DNA from: Thermoleptolyngbya sichuanensis A183
GTDB lineage: Bacteria > Cyanobacteriota > Cyanobacteriia > Elainellales > Elainellaceae
Reading direction: 5' to 3'
DNA: 64,000 nucleotides
Assembly (NCBI RefSeq): GCF_013177315.1
Contig: NZ_CP053661.1
Span: forward strand, 5,394,001-5,458,000
The number at the start of each line of letters is the position of its first letter. Positions within the stretch are counted from its first letter, which is position 1. Of this stretch, positions 1-9,284 are shown piece after piece. The position numbers were made by a program, and so were the translations under genes. The notes beneath the pieces were generated by a model that worked only from the letters and a program-made list of their open reading frames with translations, was not told the DNA's origin and did not search any database.

Positions 1-1
1 C

Positions 2-388
2 CATGTGGGGGTGTTTACCTTTTCTGCTGAAGAGGGAACCCCCGCCTTTAACCTGCCTAACCAACTGCCGCAAGCCGTGATGGATGACCGGCGCGATCGC
101 CTCATGCAGGTGCAGCAGCCGATTTCCCTGCGGCGCAACCAGGCTCAGGTAGGGCGTGTGGTAGACGTTCTCATCGAACAGGAAAATCCCGAAACAAACG
201 AACTGGTAGGGCGATCGGCCCGCTTCTCTCCCGAAGTGGACGGGCTGGTCTATGTCCAAGGCGATGCTCGGCTGGGATCAATGGCCACGGTAGAAATCAC
301 CGGAGCCGACGTGTATGACCTCTACGGGCAGATTGCCGATGCCCGCACCCAACTCAGAGGCGCGCTCAGCCGTGTCTCAGCAAACTGA
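2..388 (+). CDS. rimO: RimO, ribosomal protein S12 methylthiotransferase (3' end only)
   Basis: This is the C-terminal part of a radical-SAM methylthiotransferase that modifies an aspartate of ribosomal protein uS12. The reading frame is already open at base 2, so the start and the radical-SAM core lie outside the window. What remains is the end of the core, with the family sequence [18 protein letters not shown], then a TRAM RNA-binding domain ([10 protein letters not shown], then [11 protein letters not shown], ending in [11 protein letters not shown]). The helicase gene begins 19 bases downstream on the same strand. In Synechocystis rimO and crhR form a dicistronic operon, and the order here matches. 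Family assignment is firm; only the 5' end is missing. Confidence 0.88.
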   Translation, partial: HVGVFTFSAEEGTPAFNLPNQLPQAVMDDRRDRLMQVQQPISLRRNQAQVGRVVDVLIEQENPETNELVGRSARFSPEVDGLVYVQGDARLGSMATVEITGADVYDLYGQIADARTQLRGALSRVSAN

Positions 389-406
389 ACTCTTTAAGGA
401 GAACTA

Positions 407-1825
407 ATGACGCTTTCATTCACTAGTCTGGGTTTGTCTGAGGCGCGGGCGCGCCATCTAGAAAAAGCTGGATTTACCGCACCAACACCGATTCAGGCGC
501 AGGCAATTCCCCATCTGCTGTCGGGGCGCGACGTGGTGGGTCTGGCCCAGACAGGAACGGGCAAAACGGCGGCCTTTTCGCTGCCCATTTTGGAACAAAT
601 TGATGTCAACAACAACGCGGTGCAGGCGCTCATCCTAACGCCGACCCGCGAGCTAGCGATCCAGGTCTATCAGTCGATTCGGACACTGACGGACGATCGC
701 CGCCTGAAAATTTTGCCGACCTACGGCGGACAGTCCATCGATCTGCAAATCAACCGCCTCCAGCGGGGCGTGCAAATTATCGTGGGCACGCCCGGTCGCG
801 TGCTGGACTTGCTGAAGCGAGGCGACCTGAAGTTGAACAAGCTGGGCTGGCTGGTGCTGGATGAAGCCGATGAGATGCTGAACATGGGCTTTATTCAAGA
901 CGTGGAAAAAATCCTGAGCCAGTCGCCTCCAGAGCGGCAGACCGCGTTTTTCTCTGCCACGATGGATCCGTCGATTCGCGAACTGGCGGCCAAGTTTTTG
1001 CGATCGCCCGTCACCGTCAGCATCGAGCAGCCCAAGGCCGCCCCGACGCGGATTAATCAGGTGGTGTACATGGTGCCGCGGGGTTGGACGAAAGCCCGCG
1101 CCCTCCAGCCCATTTTGGAACTGGAAGATCCCGAATCGGCACTGATCTTCGTCCGCACGCGCAAAGCCGCCGCAGACCTGACCCGCCAACTGCAAGCCGC
1201 CGGGCACAGCGTCGATGAGTATCATGGCGACCTCAGCCAGTCTCAGCGGGAACGGCTGCTACTGCGCTTCCGGCAGCGTCAGGTGCGCTGGGTAGTGGCG
1301 ACAGACATTGCCGCTCGCGGTCTGCATGTGGACGATTTGAGCCATGTGATCAACTACGACCTGCCCGACAGCGTGGAAAGCTACGTCCACCGGATTGGTC
1401 GCACGGGTCGTGCGGGCAAAGAGGGCACGGCGATTACGCTGATTCAGCCGCTAGACAAGCGCAAGCTGCGGGACATTGAGCGGCACATCCGCCAGCAGTT
1501 GCAAGCGGGCACAATCCCGACCCGCGCCCAGATCGAAGCCCGCTATCTGGAGAAGCTCCAGGGGCAACTGCGGGAAGCGCTGGTGGGCGATCGCCTCGCC
1601 TCCTTCCTGCCGATTGTGACGCAATTGAGTGAGGAGTACGACATGCGGGCGATCGCCGCTGCGGCCTTGCAGATGGCCTACGACCAGACGCGCCCCGCTT
1701 GGATGCGTGGCGACCATGCCTACTCCGACGACTTGCCCGTGGAAGAGAGTCGTCCTCGCAGCGACTATAGCAGCGGGCCCAAGCCGAAGCCCATCAAGCG
1801 CTCCAAAACGTCGGTCAATGAGTAG
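407..1825 (+). CDS. crhR: DEAD-box ATP-dependent RNA helicase, CrhR/DeaD type
   Basis: This 472-residue helicase unwinds RNA duplexes and, in related cyanobacteria, is induced by cold and redox change. Helicase motifs appear in order: motif I AQTGTGKT (about 47-54), PTRELA, DEAD (152-155), SAT, and HRIGRTGRAG near residue 330. A CrhR/CsdA-like extension follows, with the charged stretch RDIERHIRQQ and a basic tail ending KPIKRSKTSVNE. An AAGGAG ribosome site at 393-398 sits eight bases before the ATG and supports this start. It follows rimO closely, matching the rimO-crhR operon of Synechocystis. Assignment to crhR rather than another DEAD-box paralogue rests on synteny and length. Confidence 0.9.
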   Translation: MTLSFTSLGLSEARARHLEKAGFTAPTPIQAQAIPHLLSGRDVVGLAQTGTGKTAAFSLPILEQIDVNNNAVQALILTPTRELAIQVYQSIRTLTDDRRLKILPTYGGQSIDLQINRLQRGVQIIVGTPGRVLDLLKRGDLKLNKLGWLVLDEADEMLNMGFIQDVEKILSQSPPERQTAFFSATMDPSIRELAAKFLRSPVTVSIEQPKAAPTRINQVVYMVPRGWTKARALQPILELEDPESALIFVRTRKAAADLTRQLQAAGHSVDEYHGDLSQSQRERLLLRFRQRQVRWVVATDIAARGLHVDDLSHVINYDLPDSVESYVHRIGRTGRAGKEGTAITLIQPLDKRKLRDIERHIRQQLQAGTIPTRAQIEARYLEKLQGQLREALVGDRLASFLPIVTQLSEEYDMRAIAAAALQMAYDQTRPAWMRGDHAYSDDLPVEESRPRSDYSSGPKPKPIKRSKTSVNE

Positions 1826-1835
1826 GCTGCCTGCG

Positions 1836-2126
1836 CTGACTGTCGCCTAGTCGCCTACTAGCGGTCGGTCAGCGCCAGATTCTTTGAGTGGCTCCAATAG
1901 CTCTACGGGCTTCTTCAAGCTTCTTCGAGAAGGCAGCCGGGGCAATCCAAGCCCGTCACCAAAAACTTTAGAGAACTTTTAGGGTGAGATGAGTAAATTT
2001 CGTCTTGCCCGGTTCTTCATATTTACGAAAACGGATAAAATCGCGCTTAGCGGCTTTTTTGGGTGTTTTGGTGTTTCTGTTGGCGTTTCGTCTGAACGTT
2101 CCATCTGAAAAAGATTCAAGGGCAAG
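1836..2126 (+). other. Intergenic region with two hairpins between crhR and the GGDEF gene
   Basis: The 300 bases between these genes hold two inverted repeats. The first, 1836-1872, closes with ctgac/gtcag and has an inner cgcctagt/actagcg stem; it lacks a T-run, so it is at best a weak crhR terminator. The second, 1905-1956, has perfect 8-bp arms (acgggctt/aagcccgt) around a nested cttct-tcg-agaag hairpin. It may belong to the leader of the diguanylate cyclase gene. I do not recognise a known riboswitch here, and nothing resembles the c-di-GMP-I consensus. Confidence 0.4.
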
Positions 2127-4520
2127 GTGGCTCAGGTTCAAATTTCTCGACAGCAGCTTTTTGCAGAGGGGGTTCTCCACCAGTTTCTCAGCGTAGAATC
2201 TGACACGGCGATCGCCCAAGTCATCCGCACCATGAGCGAAACCCGCAGCAGCTTTGCGCTGGTGCTTCGGGCAGGGCAACTAGTAGGAATCTTTACCGAA
2301 CGAGATGTGGTGCGGGCGATCGCCAGGGGTTCGCTCCAGCCCGCCGAGGCGATCGCCACTGTGATGGTGTCTCCCGTAATCACGCTGGCTGAAACAGACC
2401 TGGATGACTTGCTAGCAGTGCTGCAAATCTTTCGGCAACACCAAATTCGCCACTTGCCCATTCTTGGCAGCCAGGGCGAAGTGCTAGGAGTCATGACCCC
2501 GAATTCGATTCGCAATCTGCTCCAGCCCAGCGACCTGCTGAAATTTCGCCAGGTGTCGGATGTCATGGTTAGCCGCGTGGTCTCGGCTCTGCCCAGCACC
2601 TCCGTCACAGATCTGGCCCACCAAATGACGCAGCATCGGGTGAGTTGTGTGGTGATTGTGCCGACCTTGCCCCAATTGCCCGACGCACCCGAAAACCAGG
2701 CTGCCAAATCCGATCTGACCGACGGTTCCCAGGGCGATGTCGCTCCCCTGGGCATTGTGACAGAGCAAGACATTGTGCGATTCCAGGCAGACGGACTGAA
2801 CCTTGCCCAGACCTACGCGGGGGAAGTGATGAGTACACCCCTGCTGCAAACCAGCCCGCAGCAATCCCTGTGGAGCGCCTATCAGCAAATGCAGGAGAAC
2901 CGGATTCGGCGGCTGGTGGTGGTGGGTAGCCGGGGAGAACTGGTGGGGATTTTGACGCAAACCAGCGTTGTTCACATGCTCGATCCGCTGGAACTGTGCG
3001 AGGTGATTCGGGCGCTGCAATCGACCGTCACCCAAAAGAACGACGCATTGCACCAGGAAATTCGGCGGCGACAAGCGCTGACCGATGCCCTCGCCAGCAG
3101 CGAGGCCTTGCTCAGAGAAGCCCAGGCGCTCACGCACATGGGTAGCTGGGAACTAGATGTAGCGACTCAGACCGTCACTTGGTCTACCGAAGTGTTTCAC
3201 GTTTTTGGGCTTGATCCCACGCAGCCCGCTCCGACCTTGGCAGAAAATGAGCAGCAATATCACCCAGAAGATCGGCCCCGGCTACGGCGGATTTTGTCAA
3301 AGGCGATCGCTACTGGGCAGCCCTTTCGGTTTCAGGCCCGCATTATCCGGCCCGACGGCTCAATTCGTCATATCGAAGCCCGCGGCCGGGCCCGACAGTC
3401 CTCAGATGGCACCGTGACCAAGCTATTTGGCACGGCCCAAGACATTACCGAGCAAAAACAGCTTGAGCAATTGCTGCGATCGCAGGTGCAGCAGCAGCGA
3501 CTCCTGGCCTCTATGACCCAGCGCATCCGCCAATCGCTGGATTTAGATGCGATTCTCAGCACAACGGTTCATGAAGTCCGGCAGTTCTTTCAAGTTGACC
3601 GGGTGCTAATTGGGCAGTTTGGTGAAGACTGGCGCTGCGGCATCGCGGTCGAGTCCGTTGAGCCAGGACGTTCCCCAATGCTAGGCGCTAACATCACTCC
3701 GGAGCCAGGGGAAGATTGGCTCAAGTTTTATGTTCGGGGTCATGCCAAAGCGATTGATTGTCTGGAGCGAGCAAACCTCTCTGCGGAGGCGATCGCCTAC
3801 TGGCGGCAATTTCAGGTGCAGGCAGCGCTGACGGTGGGGCTATTGCAGGGCGATCGCCTCTGGGGGCTGCTTTCGGTGCAGCAGTGCCATCAGCCGCGCA
3901 CCTGGGAACGTGCCGAAATCGACCTGATCCAGCAGCTTGCTTCCCAGGTGGGCATTGCGATCCAGCAGTCGGAGCTATATCGCCAGTTGCAGTATGCCAA
4001 CCAGGAGCTAGCCTACTTGGCAACCCACGATCAGCTTACTCGCGTTGCCAATCGCCGCTATCTCGACGACTATCTCCAGCAGGAGTGGAACCGGGCCGCC
4101 CGTGAGGGCACGCCGCTGTCGCTGGTGCTGTGTGATGTGGATTATTTCAAGCAATACAACGACACCCACGGACATTTAGCAGGGGATGAGTGTCTGATGG
4201 AGATTGCCACTGCGATTGGGCGGGCCTTGCACCGTCCGGCAGATTTTGTGGCTCGCTATGGCGGCGAAGAATTTGCCATCGTGCTGCCCAACACAAACCG
4301 TTTGGGCGCGGTGCGCGTGGTGCAGCGGATTCAGAAGGAACTCCGAAACCTCACGAGCCTACCGCCCTCCCCCGTCACTCGCACCCCGTCCACCCTCAGC
4401 TTTGGCATCGTCAGCGTCATTCCGTCGTCCCTCAGTTCGCCGCTAAAGCTGCTCGACCAGTCCGACCGGGCGTTGTATCGGGCTAAAGCCCAGGGGCGCA
4501 ATCGCTATTGTATGGACTAG
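2127..4520 (+). CDS. Diguanylate cyclase with four CBS domains, PAS, GAF and GGDEF
   Basis: This 797-residue protein should make cyclic di-GMP from GTP under control of several sensor domains. Four CBS repeats (about 15-70, 78-130, 140-225, 230-285) could bind adenine nucleotides. A short coiled coil, a PAS domain (about 330-440) and a GAF domain (about 465-620) follow. The catalytic domain carries GGEEF at 712-716. An RPAD motif five residues upstream matches the RxxD inhibitory site, so product feedback is likely. The GAF lacks the cysteine expected of a bilin binder. No membrane segment is seen, so it is probably cytosolic. The start is GTG at 2127; the next ATG would cut into the first CBS domain. 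Ligands are unknown. Confidence 0.88.
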   Translation: MAQVQISRQQLFAEGVLHQFLSVESDTAIAQVIRTMSETRSSFALVLRAGQLVGIFTERDVVRAIARGSLQPAEAIATVMVSPVITLAETDLDDLLAVLQIFRQHQIRHLPILGSQGEVLGVMTPNSIRNLLQPSDLLKFRQVSDVMVSRVVSALPSTSVTDLAHQMTQHRVSCVVIVPTLPQLPDAPENQAAKSDLTDGSQGDVAPLGIVTEQDIVRFQADGLNLAQTYAGEVMSTPLLQTSPQQSLWSAYQQMQENRIRRLVVVGSRGELVGILTQTSVVHMLDPLELCEVIRALQSTVTQKNDALHQEIRRRQALTDALASSEALLREAQALTHMGSWELDVATQTVTWSTEVFHVFGLDPTQPAPTLAENEQQYHPEDRPRLRRILSKAIATGQPFRFQARIIRPDGSIRHIEARGRARQSSDGTVTKLFGTAQDITEQKQLEQLLRSQVQQQRLLASMTQRIRQSLDLDAILSTTVHEVRQFFQVDRVLIGQFGEDWRCGIAVESVEPGRSPMLGANITPEPGEDWLKFYVRGHAKAIDCLERANLSAEAIAYWRQFQVQAALTVGLLQGDRLWGLLSVQQCHQPRTWERAEIDLIQQLASQVGIAIQQSELYRQLQYANQELAYLATHDQLTRVANRRYLDDYLQQEWNRAAREGTPLSLVLCDVDYFKQYNDTHGHLAGDECLMEIATAIGRALHRPADFVARYGGEEFAIVLPNTNRLGAVRVVQRIQKELRNLTSLPPSPVTRTPSTLSFGIVSVIPSSLSSPLKLLDQSDRALYRAKAQGRNRYCMD

Positions 4521-4619
4521 GGGACTTGTATGGACTAAGAGATCTTGGGTTTTGGATTTTGCCCTAGCCTCTGGCCGCTTAGAGCTAATTTGTAAAGGAG
4601 CCTGAAAGCCTTGTTAATC

Positions 4620-4637
4620 AACTTTAGTTTGGACTAA
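4620..4637 (+). repeat. Left terminal inverted repeat of the IS
   Basis: This 18-bp sequence is an exact inverted copy of 6123-6140. It lies 74 bases before the transposase ATG. Confidence 0.85.
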
Positions 4638-4711
4638 TGGTGAAGAGGAAGGCAGTCAATGAGAAGCACCGACTGCCGTAAGGTCAATGAAGTACAACCA
4701 ACATTGACCCC

Positions 4712-6025
4712 ATGATTTTCAACGAACTTCAGCAATTTCGCCAAACGTTGTATGCCAGCTTGGGAAACGCCAGAGATGCCCTGTTTGATCTGATGGATGC
4801 CGTGTTAGTGAGTGCGTGCATCGTGTCGTTTGTGAGGCTATCGCAGAGTCCTGTCTTTCGTCGCCAGTGGTCGAGCACCTATGAAGCGTTGCGCGATAGC
4901 CGCCTACCCCGATCAAAGGTGCTGAAGCTGTTGGTGCAGCAGATACCGACTCAGCAGCAACCGTTGTTGGCAGGTGATGCGAGTCGGTGGAACCGTCCTG
5001 CTGCCAGGCGTTTGAAAGACCGCACCTTATCAGGCAGAACAGGACATGCCCCGATAGCCGGACAAAACTACAGTACCTTAGCCTGGATTGCTGAAGACAG
5101 GGGCAGTTGGGCATTACCATTGCGGCATGAGCGCATCACCAGCTTTGAAACACCCGCCAGTAAAGCGGCATTCCAACTCAAACAAGTGACTCGGCAGTTA
5201 GCGGTGCGTCCGTTGGCGATCTACGACCGAGGGTACGGCAATGCCAGTTTTGTCAACCAAACGGCAGGGATTGAGGCAGACTTGCTGCTGCGGGTTACAT
5301 CCAATCGATGTGTCTATGGCGCGCCCCCAGCGTATCGAGGGCGAGGCGCACCTGCCAAGCATGGACATAAGATGAAACTCAATGACCCTGACACTTGGAG
5401 TGTCCCGGTCGAAACCGTTGAAGTCGATGATCCCAACTGGGGACGAGTGCGGGTCAGTCGTTGGAGTGCATACCATTTCCGCAAATCCCCCAAACGGGCA
5501 ATGGAAGTGTTGCGCGTGGAGGTGCTGGAGACACAGAGCAGCACGCGACGCTTGGCTCCTTTGTGGTTAGTTTGGCTGGGTGAGCAGATGCCTCCGTTAG
5601 AAACCCTGTGGTTGCACTACCTCCGTCGCTTTGCCATTGAACACTGGTATCGCTTTGCCAAGCAGAGGCTATATTGGACACATCCCCAGTTCAGTTCTGT
5701 ATCGGCAACCGAACAGTGGAGCAGCCTGATGCCGTTGCTCAGTTGGCAGTTGTGGTTAGCGCGAAAGGACTGTACTGACCACCCCTTGCCCTGGCAGGCA
5801 CCGCAAGAAACGTTGACTCCGGGTCGGGTCGCACAAGCGTTTGCAGGCATTTTGGCAGCGATTGGCACCCCTGCTCCTGCGCCTAAACCTCGTGGTAAAT
5901 CGCCAGGACGAGGCAAGGGGCACAAGCCAACTCCTCGTCCCTGCTATCCGATGGTCAAAAAACGAGCCTCGAAACGCAAGACATCCGAACAATCCCTGAA
6001 CAGTCCGGTTGCAACAGCAGCTTAA
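4712..6025 (+). CDS. IS4-like DDE transposase
   Basis: This 437-residue DDE enzyme should cut and paste the element that encodes it. Likely catalytic residues are the aspartate in LLAGDAS (about residue 88), the aspartate in IYDRGYG (about 172) and the glutamate in YLRRFAIEHWYRFAK. That last motif fits the IS4 signature exactly: Y, two residues, R, three, E, six, K. The C-terminal tail is basic and proline-rich (PKPRGKSPGRGKGHKP), a plausible DNA-binding extension. The frame is intact from ATG to stop, so the enzyme may be active. Assignment to the IS4 or the related IS701 group is uncertain without an ISfinder comparison. Confidence 0.85.
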   Translation: MIFNELQQFRQTLYASLGNARDALFDLMDAVLVSACIVSFVRLSQSPVFRRQWSSTYEALRDSRLPRSKVLKLLVQQIPTQQQPLLAGDASRWNRPAARRLKDRTLSGRTGHAPIAGQNYSTLAWIAEDRGSWALPLRHERITSFETPASKAAFQLKQVTRQLAVRPLAIYDRGYGNASFVNQTAGIEADLLLRVTSNRCVYGAPPAYRGRGAPAKHGHKMKLNDPDTWSVPVETVEVDDPNWGRVRVSRWSAYHFRKSPKRAMEVLRVEVLETQSSTRRLAPLWLVWLGEQMPPLETLWLHYLRRFAIEHWYRFAKQRLYWTHPQFSSVSATEQWSSLMPLLSWQLWLARKDCTDHPLPWQAPQETLTPGRVAQAFAGILAAIGTPAPAPKPRGKSPGRGKGHKPTPRPCYPMVKKRASKRKTSEQSLNSPVATAA

Positions 6026-6122
6026 CTGCGAGCAGGATTGTATCCAATTCCTTAAGTTCAACTGTTATGAACGGTTGAGCAGATTCTTTATGGCATCCTG
6101 TTGAGCATTATTGTGATGCCAG

Positions 6123-6140
6123 TTAGTCCAAACTAAAGTT
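6123..6140 (-). repeat. Right terminal inverted repeat of the IS
   Basis: This is an exact inverted copy of 4620-4637. It lies about 100 bases past the transposase stop codon. Confidence 0.85.
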
Positions 6141-6381
6141 CCTGACATACTGCTTGTTTTGTTTGCCTCTGTAGAGCTTGTCATCCAGCCTTGGAGGAAG
6201 CTGGTCGAATGCTACAGTGCTAACAAAAAGACCCGCCCTCTAGCAAGCGCAAAATCCCCACCTGTGGATAAGGTAGGGACGACTGAACCTCAGAAAACTG
6301 AATTCCAGGAAAATTACTAACTAAAAAATACCGCCATACGCTAGCAGTCAAAGTATTTTGTGACTGGCCGGCTTTTGAAAG

Positions 6382-6705
6382 CTACAGATGCTTTTCAAGC
6401 GTGCTGGCGAGGGTCGTCTTGGGAACCGCGCCGACCACCATGTCTACACGCTGACCGCCCTTGAAAATCATCAGCGTGGGGATGCTGCGGATGCCATACT
6501 GAGTGGCAACGCTGGGGTTCTCGTCGGTATTCACTTTTACGACCTTTACCTGTCCCGCGTATTGCTCGGCAATCTCATCGACTACAGGAGCAACCATCCG
6601 GCAGGGGCCACACCAAGGGGCCCAGAAATCTACCAGAACGGGGACATCGCTATCAAGAACTTCTTGCTTAAAAGTGGAATCTGTAACTTGTGCGGCTGCT
6701 GACAT
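6382..6705 (-). CDS. trxA: Thioredoxin
   Basis: This 107-residue thioredoxin reduces protein disulfides in the cytosol and takes electrons from thioredoxin reductase or ferredoxin-thioredoxin reductase. The active site WCGPC lies in the context [13 protein letters not shown]. The cis-proline loop is in RSIPTLMIF and the C-terminal helix ends [10 protein letters not shown] start at [12 protein letters not shown] because this gives the normal length and has an AAGGA ribosome site about ten bases upstream; a longer in-frame start at 6750 adds 15 residues not seen in the family. The aspartate aminotransferase gene lies 140 bases upstream on the same strand. Confidence 0.93.
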   Translation of the reverse strand: MSAAAQVTDSTFKQEVLDSDVPVLVDFWAPWCGPCRMVAPVVDEIAEQYAGQVKVVKVNTDENPSVATQYGIRSIPTLMIFKGGQRVDMVVGAVPKTTLASTLEKHL

Positions 6706-6845
6706 GCCTAATAAGTCCTTCGCCTTCAATGTCAATGGAAATCTTACCACAGCGAACTCGTCTGCTTCAGCAGCCAGAGTCTTAATAGTGAGTTACATTT
6801 GGGCACTCAGCGCGTTGTGGGGATCGCTTGAGTCGATTGGGTCGC

Positions 6846-8045
<1,200 letters not shown>

Positions 8046-8213
8046 TTAGCTGAATGTAGCTCACTTCAGCCTACTGTGAATGCTGGCGCGGGTTGGAAAA
8101 TGTCAGGCGTTTTTTACAAAGTACGATTCTGCCAGAGGCAGCTTGGCCACAATGCTTTCGGGCAGGAAATTCACGCAGAACTCTTCAAGCCTCAAGTGAG
8201 ACGCAGGAAACGC

Positions 8214-8996
8214 CTAGAGCGTATCTGGGTCGATGCCGTGCGATCGCAGCTTGTCTCGCAACTCTGCAAGCTGCTGCTCGGCCGCTTTCTGCTGAGCCTG
8301 TGCCTCTGCGGACTGGGTTTGCAAATCGGCAATCTTTTGTTCTGCGTTTAGTCGAGCCTGCTCCGCTTCCTCATAGGTCAGCAGTTGTGCGCCCGACTGG
8401 GGATCAAACAGGCGCAGTTCACGGGCAATAGGCAGCAGATGGGCAATCGCGAGTGGGGCCTGAGGGGGCAACAGGCGCAGGTCTAACCCCAGCTTCTGGC
8501 TATGCAGCGACAGGCTTCCATCTGCCAGGGTTTCAGGGGCGATCGGCTCATATTGCCCATTGACCAAGCGCTGTCCCTTTAGCTGCGAGGGCAGATAGTC
8601 GCCGGTGGGGTCATATTGAAAATATTCTGGAATTTCCAGGCTGGCGTAGAGTTTAGGCTTGATTTCCTCGTCTTGTTTCTGAGTGGAAAGGGAGGTGATC
8701 TCTAGCACAAAAGACGGCAGTTTGCCGCCTTCCTGCCAGGTTTTATAGCTGCGTCGTTCTCGCTTGTTTACGCCAAAAATGACGAACACATCCGGCGAGA
8801 TACTCTTTTGTGGCTTTCCCTCTTCGTAGTAGATAAACAGATTTCCAGAAACGTATACCTGGGGGCGGCTCTGAAAAAACAGCCGCAACGCGCTGATGCA
8901 ATAAATCAGGTAGGCACGAGTTGCATCACTCTCGGTCATAGGCTGGCCGTCGGTTTCGGGATATTTAATCAAACTGGGTCGTGGCGTTTCCAGCAT
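8214..8996 (-). CDS. Uma2-family (DUF820) putative endonuclease
   Basis: This 260-residue protein belongs to the Uma2/DUF820 family, which is greatly expanded in cyanobacteria and adopts the PD-(D/E)XK nuclease fold. The expected acidic positions are in ISPDVFVIF and FVLEITSLS. The C-terminus (about 200-260) is a heptad-rich, Gln/Ala-rich coiled coil. No cellular role is established for most members. I prefer the ATG at 8996 to an upstream TTG at 9008. A pair of direct repeats (gttgcgatga) lies just upstream near 9021-9039. Confidence 0.75.
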   Translation of the reverse strand: MLETPRPSLIKYPETDGQPMTESDATRAYLIYCISALRLFFQSRPQVYVSGNLFIYYEEGKPQKSISPDVFVIFGVNKRERRSYKTWQEGGKLPSFVLEITSLSTQKQDEEIKPKLYASLEIPEYFQYDPTGDYLPSQLKGQRLVNGQYEPIAPETLADGSLSLHSQKLGLDLRLLPPQAPLAIAHLLPIARELRLFDPQSGAQLLTYEEAEQARLNAEQKIADLQTQSAEAQAQQKAAEQQLAELRDKLRSHGIDPDTL

Positions 8997-9284
8997 GACA
9001 TCGTGCAAGTGTATGGCAAGTTGCGATGAGTTGCGATGATCTTAACGTGGTTGCTCAAGTCCTTGGCGGATTGGGGGGAGATGAGGGTAAGGGCGATTGC
9101 CGCCAAACCGGTTTAGGAGTGATAAGGTGACGAAATACTAGCCGAAAGAGAGTGTCGCAGCATCCTCAGATTGCAGTAAGTTACACATCAGCTAGACCGC
9201 TCATTACGCTAATCCCTATTACGTCAGTCCCATTAAGCCAATCCCCATTCCGCCAAGACCCTAACCCCCTCTTCCCAAAAAAAT

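Larger units (their letters stand above)
4620..6140. mobile_element. Complete IS4-type insertion sequence, 1521 bp
   Basis: The element is bounded by perfect 18-bp terminal inverted repeats, aactttagtttggactaa at 4620-4637 and its reverse complement at 6123-6140. It contains one uninterrupted transposase gene. The base immediately outside each end (c on both strands) offers no obvious match extension, and no target-site duplication is visible, which suggests an old insertion, rearranged ends or a very short duplication. The transposase carries the IS4-family Y-R-E-K signature. It looks structurally intact. No cargo genes are present. Confidence 0.85.

Noticed and set aside
653-1225. Long antisense frame inside crhR
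   Set aside because: It lies wholly within the helicase gene on the opposite strand, and its translation resembles no protein family; it is a by-product of GC-rich codon use.
2138-3137. Large antisense frames opposite the CBS region of the cyclase gene
   Set aside because: They show no domain and sit opposite a clear multi-domain coding sequence.
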